In this document: positions 33,085 through 42,129 of the stretch, piece by piece
Position numbering within the stretch: position 1 is the first letter of the stretch
How the letters are laid out: the number at the start of each line of letters is the position of its first letter
DNA from: CAZVJA01 sp964626885
GTDB lineage: Bacteria; Planctomycetota; Planctomycetia; Planctomycetales; Planctomycetaceae
Reading direction: 5' to 3'
Assembly: GCA_964626885.1 (NCBI GenBank)
Contig: CAZVJA010000001.1
Span: 25,158 to 89,157 of the forward strand
Length of the DNA stretch: 64,000 nucleotides
Program-made: the position numbers and the translations under genes
The notes under the pieces: model-generated
What the model was told of the DNA's origin: nothing
The model's database searches: none
Seen by the model: the letters and a program-made list of their open reading frames with translations, nothing else

Positions 33085-34842
33085 TCACTTGGCTTCATCG
33101 GCTTCGGTCGGGTCGAGCAGGCCGTCACCGCTGCTGTCGAGTCGGCTGAAGAGATCGAGCGGACCGAGAAATTCCCGACGCGATACTTTCCCGTCCCGGT
33201 TGCGATCCATCTTCTGGAACCAAATCGGTCCGGTCGGCTGCGGCTTGTATCCGGGATTCTTCATTCGGTTTCGAATGGGAGCGTTCTCCCCCGGAACTCC
33301 GGGCGGCGGGCCGATGCTGAACAGTACCTTCTGCTCACTTGGCAATTCGCTCAGTTGAACACGGTCGTCGACGTCTTTGTCCCAGGACTGAATTTTCGCG
33401 AATGCCTGACGGAGTTCTGACTCGCTGAATCGCGAGTCGCCGTCTTCGTCAAGCAGTTCGTACAGGCGGGCCCCTTCGCGACGGAAGGTCATATGGATCC
33501 GGCTGCGCGCGAGCCCATCCCGCAGATTGAAGTATTTTTTCAACTCCTGTTGAAAGATCTGCTGATTTCCATCCTGATCGATGACGGCGAACAGGTTGGC
33601 GGGCAATCCGACGAATTGAAACTCTTTGCTATCCAGATAGTCGTTGTTGTCCCGATCGGCGGACTGAAACTGCTGGACGCTTACGCGACTCGATTCAAGC
33701 CGGGATGAAATTGGGGCCGGCCCCTGCGTACCGTCGATGTGCATTCGCTCCCCACCGACCACCAACGTCAACTTCTGTGGCGATTCCTGGCTGAGCCCCA
33801 GTTCCGAACCCGATTCGCTCTTCTGGGATGTGTTCAAGGAAAATTCGATGTCGTCCGTTCGGCGTTTGCCGAATGCGATGGTCAGCTCCGCCGTCGGATG
33901 CGGATGCTCGAGAAAGGTAGCAAGCTCCTGCTTGTCGAGAATGCCATCGCTGTTTTTGTCATAGGGTTGGATTGCCGCCGGGTCTACTCCCAACTCCTTG
34001 GCGCTCAACCGGGAATCCTGCACGAACCGCGCAGCCCCCTGCCGTTCGAGCTTGTCGTACCGTTGCAGCAACCTTGTCACGGTCTTCGAGATCCCCGATG
34101 AATGATCGATCGGCTGCAGAACCGTGCGAATGTTGTTGAGGAGAGAATTATCGACTGGAGCGGTGGGTGGAGAAAACATTGCGAGATATTCGGTCTGGCC
34201 GACAAGCTCGAATTCGCCAAGCAGCCCGTCGTCGTTAATATCGAGACGACGGAGCAACGGCTGAAGATTCTGCAGCTCCGATTGCGAGAGGGCCCCGTCG
34301 CCGTTCACATCGAGTTGGTTGAACAGCAAACTTTCCCGTCGCGAATCGGTCTCTTGCACTTGAATTTCGAACGGCTTGCCGACCACCCCCTGGATGAACG
34401 CGAGAAACTCTTCCGGCGAGATTTTTCCATCGGCAGGTGCGATATCGGCTTTCGCCTCCTTTCCGACAAAGGTGGTTTCATTCGTTTGGGCGGCGAACAG
34501 CAGTTTTGCGGAGGGAATCTGCTTGGCTTCCGTTTCGTCGAGTAACTGGTCCTTGTTTTCATCGAGCGAATCAAACAGCTCCCGCACATATTCTTCCAAC
34601 GGTGCGAGGAAGTTTTTCTCTGCGATGCGAATCCGCAGCCGCAGAAACAACGGACGCTTACTCCCAAGGTAGAGCAGATCCTGCACTTCGTTTTCGGGAG
34701 AAGCTGCACTGGTCACCTTGGAACCACGTATCGGTTCTTCGGCGGACGCCAAGGAGCAGGCGGCCGTTAAGCAAATTGCCACGGCGACGAACGTTCCCCA
34801 ACGGATCGTTGAACGAATCGTCGTCGAATCCAGCCGGATCAT
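33085..34842 (-). CDS. Secreted multi-EF-hand calcium-binding protein
   Basis: 585 residues from ATG 34842, signal peptide WGTFVAVAICLTAACSLASA. At least nine EF-hand loops of the DxDxDG type are seen, such as LDENKDQLLDETE, LDVNGDGALSQSE, LDINDDGLLGEFE, YDKNSDGILDKQE, ADRDNNDYLDSKE, LDEDGDSRFSESE, MDRNRDGKVSRRE and LDSSGDGLLDPTE. Calcium binding outside the cytoplasm is the likely property. The ATG overlaps the TGA of the DUF1501 gene, so the three genes 38003 to 33085 form one operon; the EF-hand protein may bind or stabilise the DUF1501/DUF1549 products, which is inference. Confidence 0.88.
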   Translation of the reverse strand: MIRLDSTTIRSTIRWGTFVAVAICLTAACSLASAEEPIRGSKVTSAASPENEVQDLLYLGSKRPLFLRLRIRIAEKNFLAPLEEYVRELFDSLDENKDQLLDETEAKQIPSAKLLFAAQTNETTFVGKEAKADIAPADGKISPEEFLAFIQGVVGKPFEIQVQETDSRRESLLFNQLDVNGDGALSQSELQNLQPLLRRLDINDDGLLGEFELVGQTEYLAMFSPPTAPVDNSLLNNIRTVLQPIDHSSGISKTVTRLLQRYDKLERQGAARFVQDSRLSAKELGVDPAAIQPYDKNSDGILDKQELATFLEHPHPTAELTIAFGKRRTDDIEFSLNTSQKSESGSELGLSQESPQKLTLVVGGERMHIDGTQGPAPISSRLESSRVSVQQFQSADRDNNDYLDSKEFQFVGLPANLFAVIDQDGNQQIFQQELKKYFNLRDGLARSRIHMTFRREGARLYELLDEDGDSRFSESELRQAFAKIQSWDKDVDDRVQLSELPSEQKVLFSIGPPPGVPGENAPIRNRMKNPGYKPQPTGPIWFQKMDRNRDGKVSRREFLGPLDLFSRLDSSGDGLLDPTEADEAK

Positions 34843-36218
34843 GTCAGCAACTCCTTGATCGGTTTCGAGTCCGGCTCGACGATGCGGATCGGGCGTCCGA
34901 CGTTCGACATGTTCTGGCGGGTGCCGTCGATCTTGAGCACCTCGCAGAGGGTCGCCATGAAATCCCCGACTCCCACAGGCCGATCGGCAACCGTCATTCC
35001 ATCTTCGCTGGTCCGCCCGACGACCTGCCCCCCGCGAACACCGCCGCCAGCCAATACCGTCGACCAAGCTGCCGGGAAATGGTCCCGTCCCGCGGATGGG
35101 TTGATTTTGGGGGTCCGCCCGAATTCCCCCATCCAGACGATCAATGTGGTCTCCAGCAGCCCACGCGTGCGGAGATCCTCCATCAACGTTCCCCACCCGG
35201 CATCCAACACCGCGCTCAGCGCCTTGACGGCGGGAAAGTTGTTCTGGTGGGTGTCCCAGCCAAAACCTTGCTGGTCTTCGGTTCCGTTGAGCGCCACTTC
35301 GACGAAGGGCACACCGCGCTCAATAAGCCGACGGGCGAGCAGACAGCCTTGCCCGAAGCGGTTCTTCCCATATTTTTCACGCAGGGGAGTCGGCTCGTGA
35401 TCAAGATCAAAAGCTTCGACGGCACTCGAACGCATCAAGCGAGTCGCCTGCTCGTACGCGGCCCGATGGCTCTCGACCGGCACGCCCGGCCGCGTGGATT
35501 GAAACTCGGAATCGATCTCAGCCACGAGCTTGAGCCTGGCATCGGCCTGTGCCCGATTAATGCGGCCGGGGGCATTCAGGTTCTCCACTCGCAACGAAGG
35601 TCCGTAACTATCATTCCCCCCTTGAGGCGTATTCCCCGTTTGCGATTCTCCCACAATCATCGGCGCGTATTGCGGGCCGAGAAACCCGGGACCGAAGGCA
35701 TCTGGACTCAAAAAACGATAGGGTGCGATGCTCACGAAGTTCGGCAGTTCCGCTTCCGCTGGTGCGAGTTCCTTGGAGAAGACCGAGCCGAGGGTGGGGT
35801 AACGGATAGGACCTTGGGGCAAACGTCCTGTTCGCAGGAAATAGCTGGCCCGCGCGTGGTCCCCTTCTTTGGTGCTCATGGACCGGACGATTGCCATGTC
35901 TTTCATTTGGCTCGCGAGCGTCGGGAGATGCTCGCTGATGCGAATCCCGGAGGCGGACGTCTCGATCTCTTTAAACTCTCCACCGTTCTCATGCCCCGGC
36001 TTGAGGTCGAAGGTGTCGATCTGGCTTGGACCGCCGTTCATCCATAGGAGAATACAGGCATGGCGCCGTTTCGGTTGATCGGCGGCCAGTGTTGCAATGG
36101 ATTGCAGCCAACCGGAAGCGGAAGCGGTGCCAAGACCGACTCCAAGGGAGGTCATTCGCAGCCAATCGCGCCGCGAGATGCCTGCCGCTTGGGTGAAATG
36201 TCGATGTCGTGCCCACAT
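34839..36218 (-). CDS. DUF1501 domain protein
   Basis: 459 residues. Twin-arginine leader SRRDWLRMTSLGVGLG; then CILLWMNGGPSQIDTFDLKP, the DUF1501 opening, and VRSMSTKEGDHARASYFLRT, GRLPQGPIRYPTLGSVFSKE, VWMGEFGRTPKINPSAGRDH-type blocks with metal-coordinating residues of the alkaline-phosphatase-like fold. ATG 36218 has AGGAG eight bases upstream; ATG 36224 is also possible but the spacing is too short (2 bases). It lies between the DUF1549 gene and the EF-hand gene with an ATGA overlap to the latter. The reaction is unknown. Confidence 0.93.
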   Translation of the reverse strand: MWARHRHFTQAAGISRRDWLRMTSLGVGLGTASASGWLQSIATLAADQPKRRHACILLWMNGGPSQIDTFDLKPGHENGGEFKEIETSASGIRISEHLPTLASQMKDMAIVRSMSTKEGDHARASYFLRTGRLPQGPIRYPTLGSVFSKELAPAEAELPNFVSIAPYRFLSPDAFGPGFLGPQYAPMIVGESQTGNTPQGGNDSYGPSLRVENLNAPGRINRAQADARLKLVAEIDSEFQSTRPGVPVESHRAAYEQATRLMRSSAVEAFDLDHEPTPLREKYGKNRFGQGCLLARRLIERGVPFVEVALNGTEDQQGFGWDTHQNNFPAVKALSAVLDAGWGTLMEDLRTRGLLETTLIVWMGEFGRTPKINPSAGRDHFPAAWSTVLAGGGVRGGQVVGRTSEDGMTVADRPVGVGDFMATLCEVLKIDGTRQNMSNVGRPIRIVEPDSKPIKELLT

Positions 36219-36269
36219 GATCATCTCTCCTGGCGAATATTTGCACCACAGCTTCGTGCTGCAACATTT

Positions 36270-38003
36270 TCAATGGTTGACGAGAAACTCGCTGCCATTC
36301 AACAGCGCCCAGAAAACGTCTCCAAGCGCGGTGTTCTTATCGGTCCCCTGAACCGGACGCTTGTCGGAAAGGATCGTCTTGAAGACTTCTCCCAGAGGAG
36401 GATGTGAAGCGTTACCGGTCCCCCTCCCGTCAACGTATGCGACAAGTTTTTTCATCTCTTCCGGATGAGGAGGCCGGCTAAGCGTCGCAAAGTAAAGCGT
36501 CTCGATCCGACTCGCGGTGTCGAGAAACGGGGAATCGATTACCGCCGCGAGCGTCGTGCTTTGCGCGGGGTCCGTGGCCTCTTCAATGAACGCACCGTTC
36601 ATTAACGTCAGCGCTTGCGGGATGGAAGTGCGAATCTCGAGCAAGTTCGGATTGTCCTGTCGGAACAAGTTGCGAATCGCTTCGCGCTGAGAGCCATCGG
36701 AAAAGACACGAGGATCGCCGACGGATTCGTCATAGTAGCCCGTCGCCTGTATCAGGCTGTCGAACAATTGATCGGCCGTGAGTCCTTTCACGTTCATCCG
36801 AGCGAAAAGTGCACGCTCGGATTGTCTGGGATGCGTTTGCCGGCTTGTCAATTGATACGCCCGCGTTGCGGTGATCGTCTGGATGACGAATTCGGTGTTG
36901 AAGTCGTGGGCCGCGAACTCCGATGCCAATTCATCGAGCACTTCGGGGTGGCTTGGGGGATTATTCTCGTCGAAATCGTCGGGTGGATCGACGAGGCCGT
37001 TACCAAAATAATGTGCCCAGTTTCGATTGACCGCAGCTCGGGTAAAGTAGGGATTCTCCGCCGAGGTCAGCCACTCCGCAAGTTTTGCACGAGGCGAGAT
37101 TTGGTTGCCTGTGTCCCACTGGGGTTCATTACCGTTGAGAAACCTCGCCGAGACGGTCTTATTCTTACCGGGGATGGGAAGTTCGTGCCGGCGCGGATCC
37201 TCGGTGCCGAATTGTGTGGGAGACGGAACGGGTTGGTCGGGACGCGACAACCCCGCATAAAACGCGGCAAAGCTCCAAAACTCTTCCTGCTTCCACTTGG
37301 CGAACGGATGGTGATGGCATTGTGCGCATTCGAGCCGTACTCCTAGGAATAGACGTGATGTGGCAGCCGCAAGATTCTCCGGCTTGGACTCCTTCGCCGC
37401 ATAGAATAGAACAGCTCCGTCGCGCGACAGCGGGCTTGTGACGAGTTGTCGAACCAGGTCGTCATACCCCGCGCCGCTCAAAATCTGCTTGCGCAGCCAA
37501 ACATCGAAGGAGGGGGCCTGGAACCGGAGGTTCAAATCGGTATTCGCTTCGGGAACAAGCAGGTTGCGCCAGATGTTCGTCGTATGCGTAACGTAGGCGG
37601 GGCTCTCCAGCAAACGATCGACAAGCTGCGCACGCTTGTTGGGATTTGCATCCGCGAGGAAGGCACGGACCTCGGCGACCGGAGGTATTTTCCCCGCGAT
37701 ATCAAGCCAAACCCGGCGCAGGAACTCCGCGTCGTCCGCCTGCGGTGCCGGCTCAATCTTCTCGGTGGACCAACGAGCGGCGATCTTCTGATCGATTCGT
37801 AGGGCGAGAGCGTTGGCTGCTTCGCGAGTCTCGTGAATCCTGCTAGGGATACGCTCGGAACTTTTGCTCGAAGCGGTCTTCGGCTCCTGCTGGCCGATCG
37901 CGGAGGGTGGGCATGCCGAAATTGTCAGAAATATGGCACAGACGGCCGGCAAGATCACATGCAGAGAATTCCAGGGGCGTTCGAGTTGGCATAGCCGGAT
38001 CAT
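36270..38003 (-). CDS. DUF1549/DUF1553 exported protein without N-terminal cytochrome domain
   Basis: 577 residues with signal peptide (LHVILPAVCAIFLTISACPP). DUF1549 covers about 80-290 (EFLRRVWLDIAGKIPPVAEV, LVDRLLESPAYV) and keeps a CxxCH (LECAQCHHHPFAKWKQEEFW), while DUF1553 fills the rest (LAEWLTSAENPYFTRAAVNR). In contrast to the copy at 1107-4154 it has no PSCyt1 domain and no discoidin-like insert, so it is the short form. It heads the operon with the DUF1501 and EF-hand genes. A haem ligand role for CxxCH is inferred from the motif only. Confidence 0.9.
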   Translation of the reverse strand: MIRLCQLERPWNSLHVILPAVCAIFLTISACPPSAIGQQEPKTASSKSSERIPSRIHETREAANALALRIDQKIAARWSTEKIEPAPQADDAEFLRRVWLDIAGKIPPVAEVRAFLADANPNKRAQLVDRLLESPAYVTHTTNIWRNLLVPEANTDLNLRFQAPSFDVWLRKQILSGAGYDDLVRQLVTSPLSRDGAVLFYAAKESKPENLAAATSRLFLGVRLECAQCHHHPFAKWKQEEFWSFAAFYAGLSRPDQPVPSPTQFGTEDPRRHELPIPGKNKTVSARFLNGNEPQWDTGNQISPRAKLAEWLTSAENPYFTRAAVNRNWAHYFGNGLVDPPDDFDENNPPSHPEVLDELASEFAAHDFNTEFVIQTITATRAYQLTSRQTHPRQSERALFARMNVKGLTADQLFDSLIQATGYYDESVGDPRVFSDGSQREAIRNLFRQDNPNLLEIRTSIPQALTLMNGAFIEEATDPAQSTTLAAVIDSPFLDTASRIETLYFATLSRPPHPEEMKKLVAYVDGRGTGNASHPPLGEVFKTILSDKRPVQGTDKNTALGDVFWALLNGSEFLVNH

Positions 38004-38063
38004 GGCATGACTCCCGAATCGTCGAGATTACGTATCCGTCCTGATCGATTCTGCCTCTGATCT

Positions 38064-41000
38064 TTATTTCTTACCCGAAGTTCGCGCTTGGAATTCCGCC
38101 CGCTTCAGGATCTCGAAGGCACCTGCGGGGGTCTCGACAAGATAAACGAATTCGCTATCGATTACCGATGGATCGCCCGATAGTAGTTCGCCAGAGGCAC
38201 CGATCGTTGCGGATGTTCCATCTTCCCTGAGAACGACAGCGAATTCGGCTTCCCCAGTATCCGCGTCCCACTTTCGAACCGTGCCATCAAAGCTCGCGGA
38301 AAGCAACTTGCGCGAATCGGCCTGCCACGCCACGGAAAAGACGCTAGCGCCATGACCTCGCAATACGTTCTCGGTTGAACCGTCGGCCCCCCAGATCCGA
38401 ACCGTATTGTCCCAACTGCCGGAAGCAATCCGTTTGCCATCGGGACTCCACGATACTGTTTGCACGTACCCATCATGTCCCGTGAGAATTTGTCCAGGCG
38501 TTCCATCGACATCCCACAAGCGAAGGTTGTTGTCCTCGCAACCAGTGATGAGCCGTGTTCCATCGGGGCTCCATTCGACGGCACGGACATGACTGGAGAG
38601 ATCTTCCAGTTCGGCGGCTGCAGAATGATCGAGATTCCAAACACGAACCCGACCGTCAAAGCTTCCCGACGCGAATTGTGTTCCCTCGGGATTCCAGGCG
38701 ACGCAAGTTACTCCGTGACGGTGGAAATTTCGAAAGTCCGTGAAGGATTTAGTAGCCGGGTCAAATATGGTAGCCACCCGATCGTCTCCGGCGATAGCTA
38801 GCTTGTTGCTGTCAGGGCTCCACTTCACGGCGCGAAGCTCGCTGTCGTGCTTTGCGGAAACCTCCTCACGCCATGTTTCCGTGCTCCAGACTTTGACAGT
38901 CCGATCTTGACGGCAAACGGCCGCCAATCGAGTGCCGTCCGGACTCCAATCGACGCTGTAAATATCGTTGTTCCCTGCTGGAAGAACTTGAAAAAGCTCT
39001 CCTGCTGCAGTCCATACGCGAACATTTCCATCTCGACATGCTGCAGCAAACCCACGTCCATCAGGACGCCAGACAACGGAGAAGAGAGGATTCCCGCTTG
39101 TTTGCAGCAGACGATTCGGTTGTGAGTCCAACTTCCATGTCAGCAATTGCGCGGGAAAACGGCTGTTGAGTTGCTGACAGCCAGTGAGCAGCCGTGTGCC
39201 GTCCGGGTTCCAGGCAATCGAATAGATGCAGTAGCAGTAACCGTCGAGCGTACGGGATTGTCGGCCGTCGGCACTCAACAGTCGCACCCGTCCATCCCAA
39301 CCGGCGAACGCGACCCATCGGCCATCGGGACTCCACTCGGCACTGTATGTCGGCCCGTTATCCCGTCCTACAAATACCGGTCCTTCTGTTCCGTCCAACG
39401 TCCAAAGTCTGACGGAAGAACCATGTGGCTCATCACCATTCCCGCTATCAAATCCGGAATCAGTCGATGCAAGTTGCCGTCCGTCCGGACTCCAGGAGAC
39501 AGAGAGAATAGGGCCGGTGTGTCCTTCCATCACGGGACCGGGTCTACCGTCCGCGTCCCATAAACGTACAGTTCGGTTATCGCAACCTGAGGCGATATGC
39601 TTACCGTCAGGACTCCAGGCAACCGCGTTCACGGGAGCCTCATGTCCAGTCAATCTGACGGTTAGCATCCCGTCGGTAGTACTCCAGATGTAGATGTGTC
39701 CGTCACTGCAAGCACCAGCAAGCCGGAGCCCATCGGGACTCCAGGTCACACTGCGCATTGCCCCCTCACCGGAACCGAGTACCGGACCTGGTGAGCCGTC
39801 TTCGTTCCAGAGCCGAACTGTTCCGTCGGTGCTTGATGAAGCGATTCGTCGGCCATCCCTGCTCCACTGAATTCTCGTAATTCTTCCCGAGTGGCCGATG
39901 AGAATTCGCGCAGGCTCCAGTGAGATGGTGTCGTAGACACGGACGATTCCCCCCTCACCAAACGCAATTTGTTTACCGTCCGGGCGCCAAGCCACGGCCC
40001 AGATACTTCCGCGTGGAGCGGCGGTAATCATTTGCCAGCGCTCCACGCCAGGCAGTTCTTCCGGCGCCGGTAAGAATCCCGGCAACGGTCGTCGTTGCGG
40101 CTGTTGTGAAGCTTCGGTGGCGGCAACCGCGGTGGTAACCTGCGTCCGATTTCGTGCAACAACCGGGAATTGCGCCATCGTTTTTGGCAGGGAAGCACTG
40201 TTGGCTGTGATCCGTCGGGGAGGCACGGAACGAGCAGCCGGTTCAACACCCGCAGCCGCAACGGCTGCAACAATTGCAAACGCCACGGAAATCGCAACCA
40301 AGACGGTTGAAAACGTCATCGGTCTTCGTTCCCGGCATGCATCAAGAATACTTGAGACCCGCGATTCCAGCCGCGATCCGCACGGCATTCCCGCCACCGC
40401 GGCCGCCGGGAGCACGCTGCGGCGAGATTTGCACGCAATCTCCAGCAGGTGTTGAGCATAGGTCGAAGCCCGAACACCGGCATTCAGAACCAGATCGTCA
40501 CAAGCGGTTTCGCGTTCCATTCTCATCCGTCGGGCGGCAAACCAGACCAGCGGATGAAACCAGTAGGCTGCACACACAACCTGTGCGCAGATTTGAGTGA
40601 ATACGTCGAAACGGCGGATGTGTGCCAGTTCGTGCAGAATCACCACTCGGCGGCGTTCCAGTGGCCACACGCGCGCTTCCGCAGGGATGAGTACCACGGG
40701 CTGAAACACCCCCAAGGTCAACGGTCCGACGGATCGCGAACTGATGCAGAGGTTAATTGGCCGCCAGATGCGAAAGTACCGCCGTAGTTCTTCCAAGGGC
40801 TCAAGCCACGTCCGGTCGCTGAGTCGTCGTACGCGCCGGGTGAGCCAACGTTGTCCTACTAAACCGGCGGCAAGCGGTAGGAGCGCGGCCATCATTCCGA
40901 GCAGCCAAAAGCGGGGAACTGCCGTGCGCCAAGAAATGTGGGCAGCAGCATGTTCCGGCTCCCGGACGTCCGACACGGTAACGCGTGCGTTTGTCAGCGA

Positions 41001-41405
41001 GTCGGAGGAGCTTCGTCCTGACGCGGAAAGCGCGGCTGAGTCACCGCCTGTATTTGCCTGACGGCTCCGCGAAACGTCATCAGACTTTGCAGGCGAGGTC
41101 GCAACATTGGTCTGATTTTGTGATGCGGGCTCCACAAGGGAGGATGAAATCGCGGCGATGACCTGCTTGAGTCCAGGAACAGGCCATTCCGGCAGCATGG
41201 CAGATAAAATGGGTAGCGCTGCCATCCCCACGAACGCCAGGCACCATACGAAATGACGGACCGCGGCCGACGTATGACGAAGTAAAACGGTAACCAGCCA
41301 GGCGAGCAGCAGTACGGAGGTTCCCTTGATTGCCGCATCGACAAGTACTGCGGCCAGCCATGCTTGAAAGCCCGGCCCGGTGGGGCTTGGCATGGAGAGG
41401 GTCAT
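38064..41405 (-). CDS. M56 (BlaR1/MecR1-type) metallopeptidase fused to about fourteen WD40 repeats
   Basis: 1113 residues. The N-terminal 390 are a BlaR1-type membrane peptidase: helices near 28-42, 52-70, 165-186 and 364-386, zinc motif HELAH at 258-262 and the downstream glutamate E299 in ERETACDD. The usual extracellular penicillin-binding sensor is missing; instead, from about 455 to 1060, there are fourteen WD40 blades (WSPDG / SGS-DGTVRLW pattern), enough for two seven-bladed propellers. The last 50 residues (LLSGDPSVIDSEFVYLVETP) form a short conserved-looking tail. It is co-transcribed with the BlaI-type repressor, three bases after its stop. Signal and substrate are unknown; cleavage of the BlaI protein is the family mechanism. 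Confidence 0.9.
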   Translation of the reverse strand: MTLSMPSPTGPGFQAWLAAVLVDAAIKGTSVLLLAWLVTVLLRHTSAAVRHFVWCLAFVGMAALPILSAMLPEWPVPGLKQVIAAISSSLVEPASQNQTNVATSPAKSDDVSRSRQANTGGDSAALSASGRSSSDSLTNARVTVSDVREPEHAAAHISWRTAVPRFWLLGMMAALLPLAAGLVGQRWLTRRVRRLSDRTWLEPLEELRRYFRIWRPINLCISSRSVGPLTLGVFQPVVLIPAEARVWPLERRRVVILHELAHIRRFDVFTQICAQVVCAAYWFHPLVWFAARRMRMERETACDDLVLNAGVRASTYAQHLLEIACKSRRSVLPAAAVAGMPCGSRLESRVSSILDACRERRPMTFSTVLVAISVAFAIVAAVAAAGVEPAARSVPPRRITANSASLPKTMAQFPVVARNRTQVTTAVAATEASQQPQRRPLPGFLPAPEELPGVERWQMITAAPRGSIWAVAWRPDGKQIAFGEGGIVRVYDTISLEPARILIGHSGRITRIQWSRDGRRIASSSTDGTVRLWNEDGSPGPVLGSGEGAMRSVTWSPDGLRLAGACSDGHIYIWSTTDGMLTVRLTGHEAPVNAVAWSPDGKHIASGCDNRTVRLWDADGRPGPVMEGHTGPILSVSWSPDGRQLASTDSGFDSGNGDEPHGSSVRLWTLDGTEGPVFVGRDNGPTYSAEWSPDGRWVAFAGWDGRVRLLSADGRQSRTLDGYCYCIYSIAWNPDGTRLLTGCQQLNSRFPAQLLTWKLDSQPNRLLQTSGNPLFSVVWRPDGRGFAAACRDGNVRVWTAAGELFQVLPAGNNDIYSVDWSPDGTRLAAVCRQDRTVKVWSTETWREEVSAKHDSELRAVKWSPDSNKLAIAGDDRVATIFDPATKSFTDFRNFHRHGVTCVAWNPEGTQFASGSFDGRVRVWNLDHSAAAELEDLSSHVRAVEWSPDGTRLITGCEDNNLRLWDVDGTPGQILTGHDGYVQTVSWSPDGKRIASGSWDNTVRIWGADGSTENVLRGHGASVFSVAWQADSRKLLSASFDGTVRKWDADTGEAEFAVVLREDGTSATIGASGELLSGDPSVIDSEFVYLVETPAGAFEILKRAEFQARTSGKK

Positions 41406-41407
41406 CT

Positions 41408-41797
41408 TTAGACTCCCTTGGATCGAGCAGCATCAATCATCCCGGTAATGCGATTTAGCTCCGATTCCGAAAGTTGCTTGTCGGAGAGATCCAACAGCGC
41501 GGCAACGGCATTCTCGGCGGAACCATCAAAGAATGTTCGAACAACATGCTTCAAAGCCGAACGCCGCGCGGTTTCCCGCGATTGCGTGGGTAAATAGACA
41601 TATCGCGCCCCCTGTTGCTTATGCCGCAGGTGCCCCTTTTCCTCGAGCAGTCGCATCATCGCGCGAACTGCCGAATAGCTCGGAGGGTCGGGAAGTTGCG
41701 CCAGTACGTCTGCTACAGAGGCCTGACCGAGACGGTAGACAACCTCCATGATTTGACGCTCCCGGCGAGCAAGATTGATATGAGACTGCTTCGCCAT
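41408..41797 (-). CDS. BlaI/MecI/CopY family transcriptional repressor
   Basis: 129 residues from ATG 41797, with AAGGAG in ideal position. Winged-helix DNA-binding domain: ERQIMEVVYRLGQASVADVL, SYSAVRAMMRLLEEKGHLRH, then ARYVYLPTQSRETARRSALK at the wing/dimerisation helix, where BlaR1-type peptidases cut. The C-terminal helices dimerise. It is the first gene of a two-gene operon with the M56-WD40 peptidase, so the pair should be a proteolysis-triggered switch that also controls its own transcription. Confidence 0.93.
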   Translation of the reverse strand: MAKQSHINLARRERQIMEVVYRLGQASVADVLAQLPDPPSYSAVRAMMRLLEEKGHLRHKQQGARYVYLPTQSRETARRSALKHVVRTFFDGSAENAVAALLDLSDKQLSESELNRITGMIDAARSKGV

Positions 41798-41866
41798 TAT
41801 GAACTCCTTAGCTGGGTGTCCGAGGATTGATGCTCCCACTCGCGACACGGAACAAGATGAATAAGG

Positions 41867-41876
41867 AACAAATGTA
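41867..41876 (-). promoter_or_regulatory. Candidate BlaI-type operator
   Basis: Minus strand TACATTTGTT: nine of ten bases match the TACA-N2-TGTA dyad of BlaI/MecI operators. It lies between the candidate blaI promoter and its start, where a repressor could block transcription. Confidence 0.35.
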
Positions 41877-41919
41877 CTGTACGCGCGGCATCCGTGCTAA
41901 ACCGTTAGCATAGACACGT

Positions 41920-41947
41920 ATTCTACCAATCGGAATCGGAACTGCAA
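41920..41947 (-). promoter_or_regulatory. Candidate promoter of the blaI-M56 operon
   Basis: Minus strand TTGCAG (41947-41942), 16 bp, TAGAAT (41925-41920), with expected start near 41913 and a 115 nt leader. The 332 bp divergent gap 41798-42129 holds this, the operator candidate and no gene. Confidence 0.4.
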
Positions 41948-42129
41948 ACAAGAAACGATTTGTCGATGGGAATTTGCCTAAATGAGGGAACGAGTCTCTG
42001 CATACGGGAAACTCAGCAACTCTTTGGTTAGGATGGCCACTCCGACAGCCTCCATGCATCTTTGAGCTTCAGCAACCGGATTCTCCTTGATCCGACGAAG
42101 CTTCCCATCGATCCGGAGATTGACTCCTC

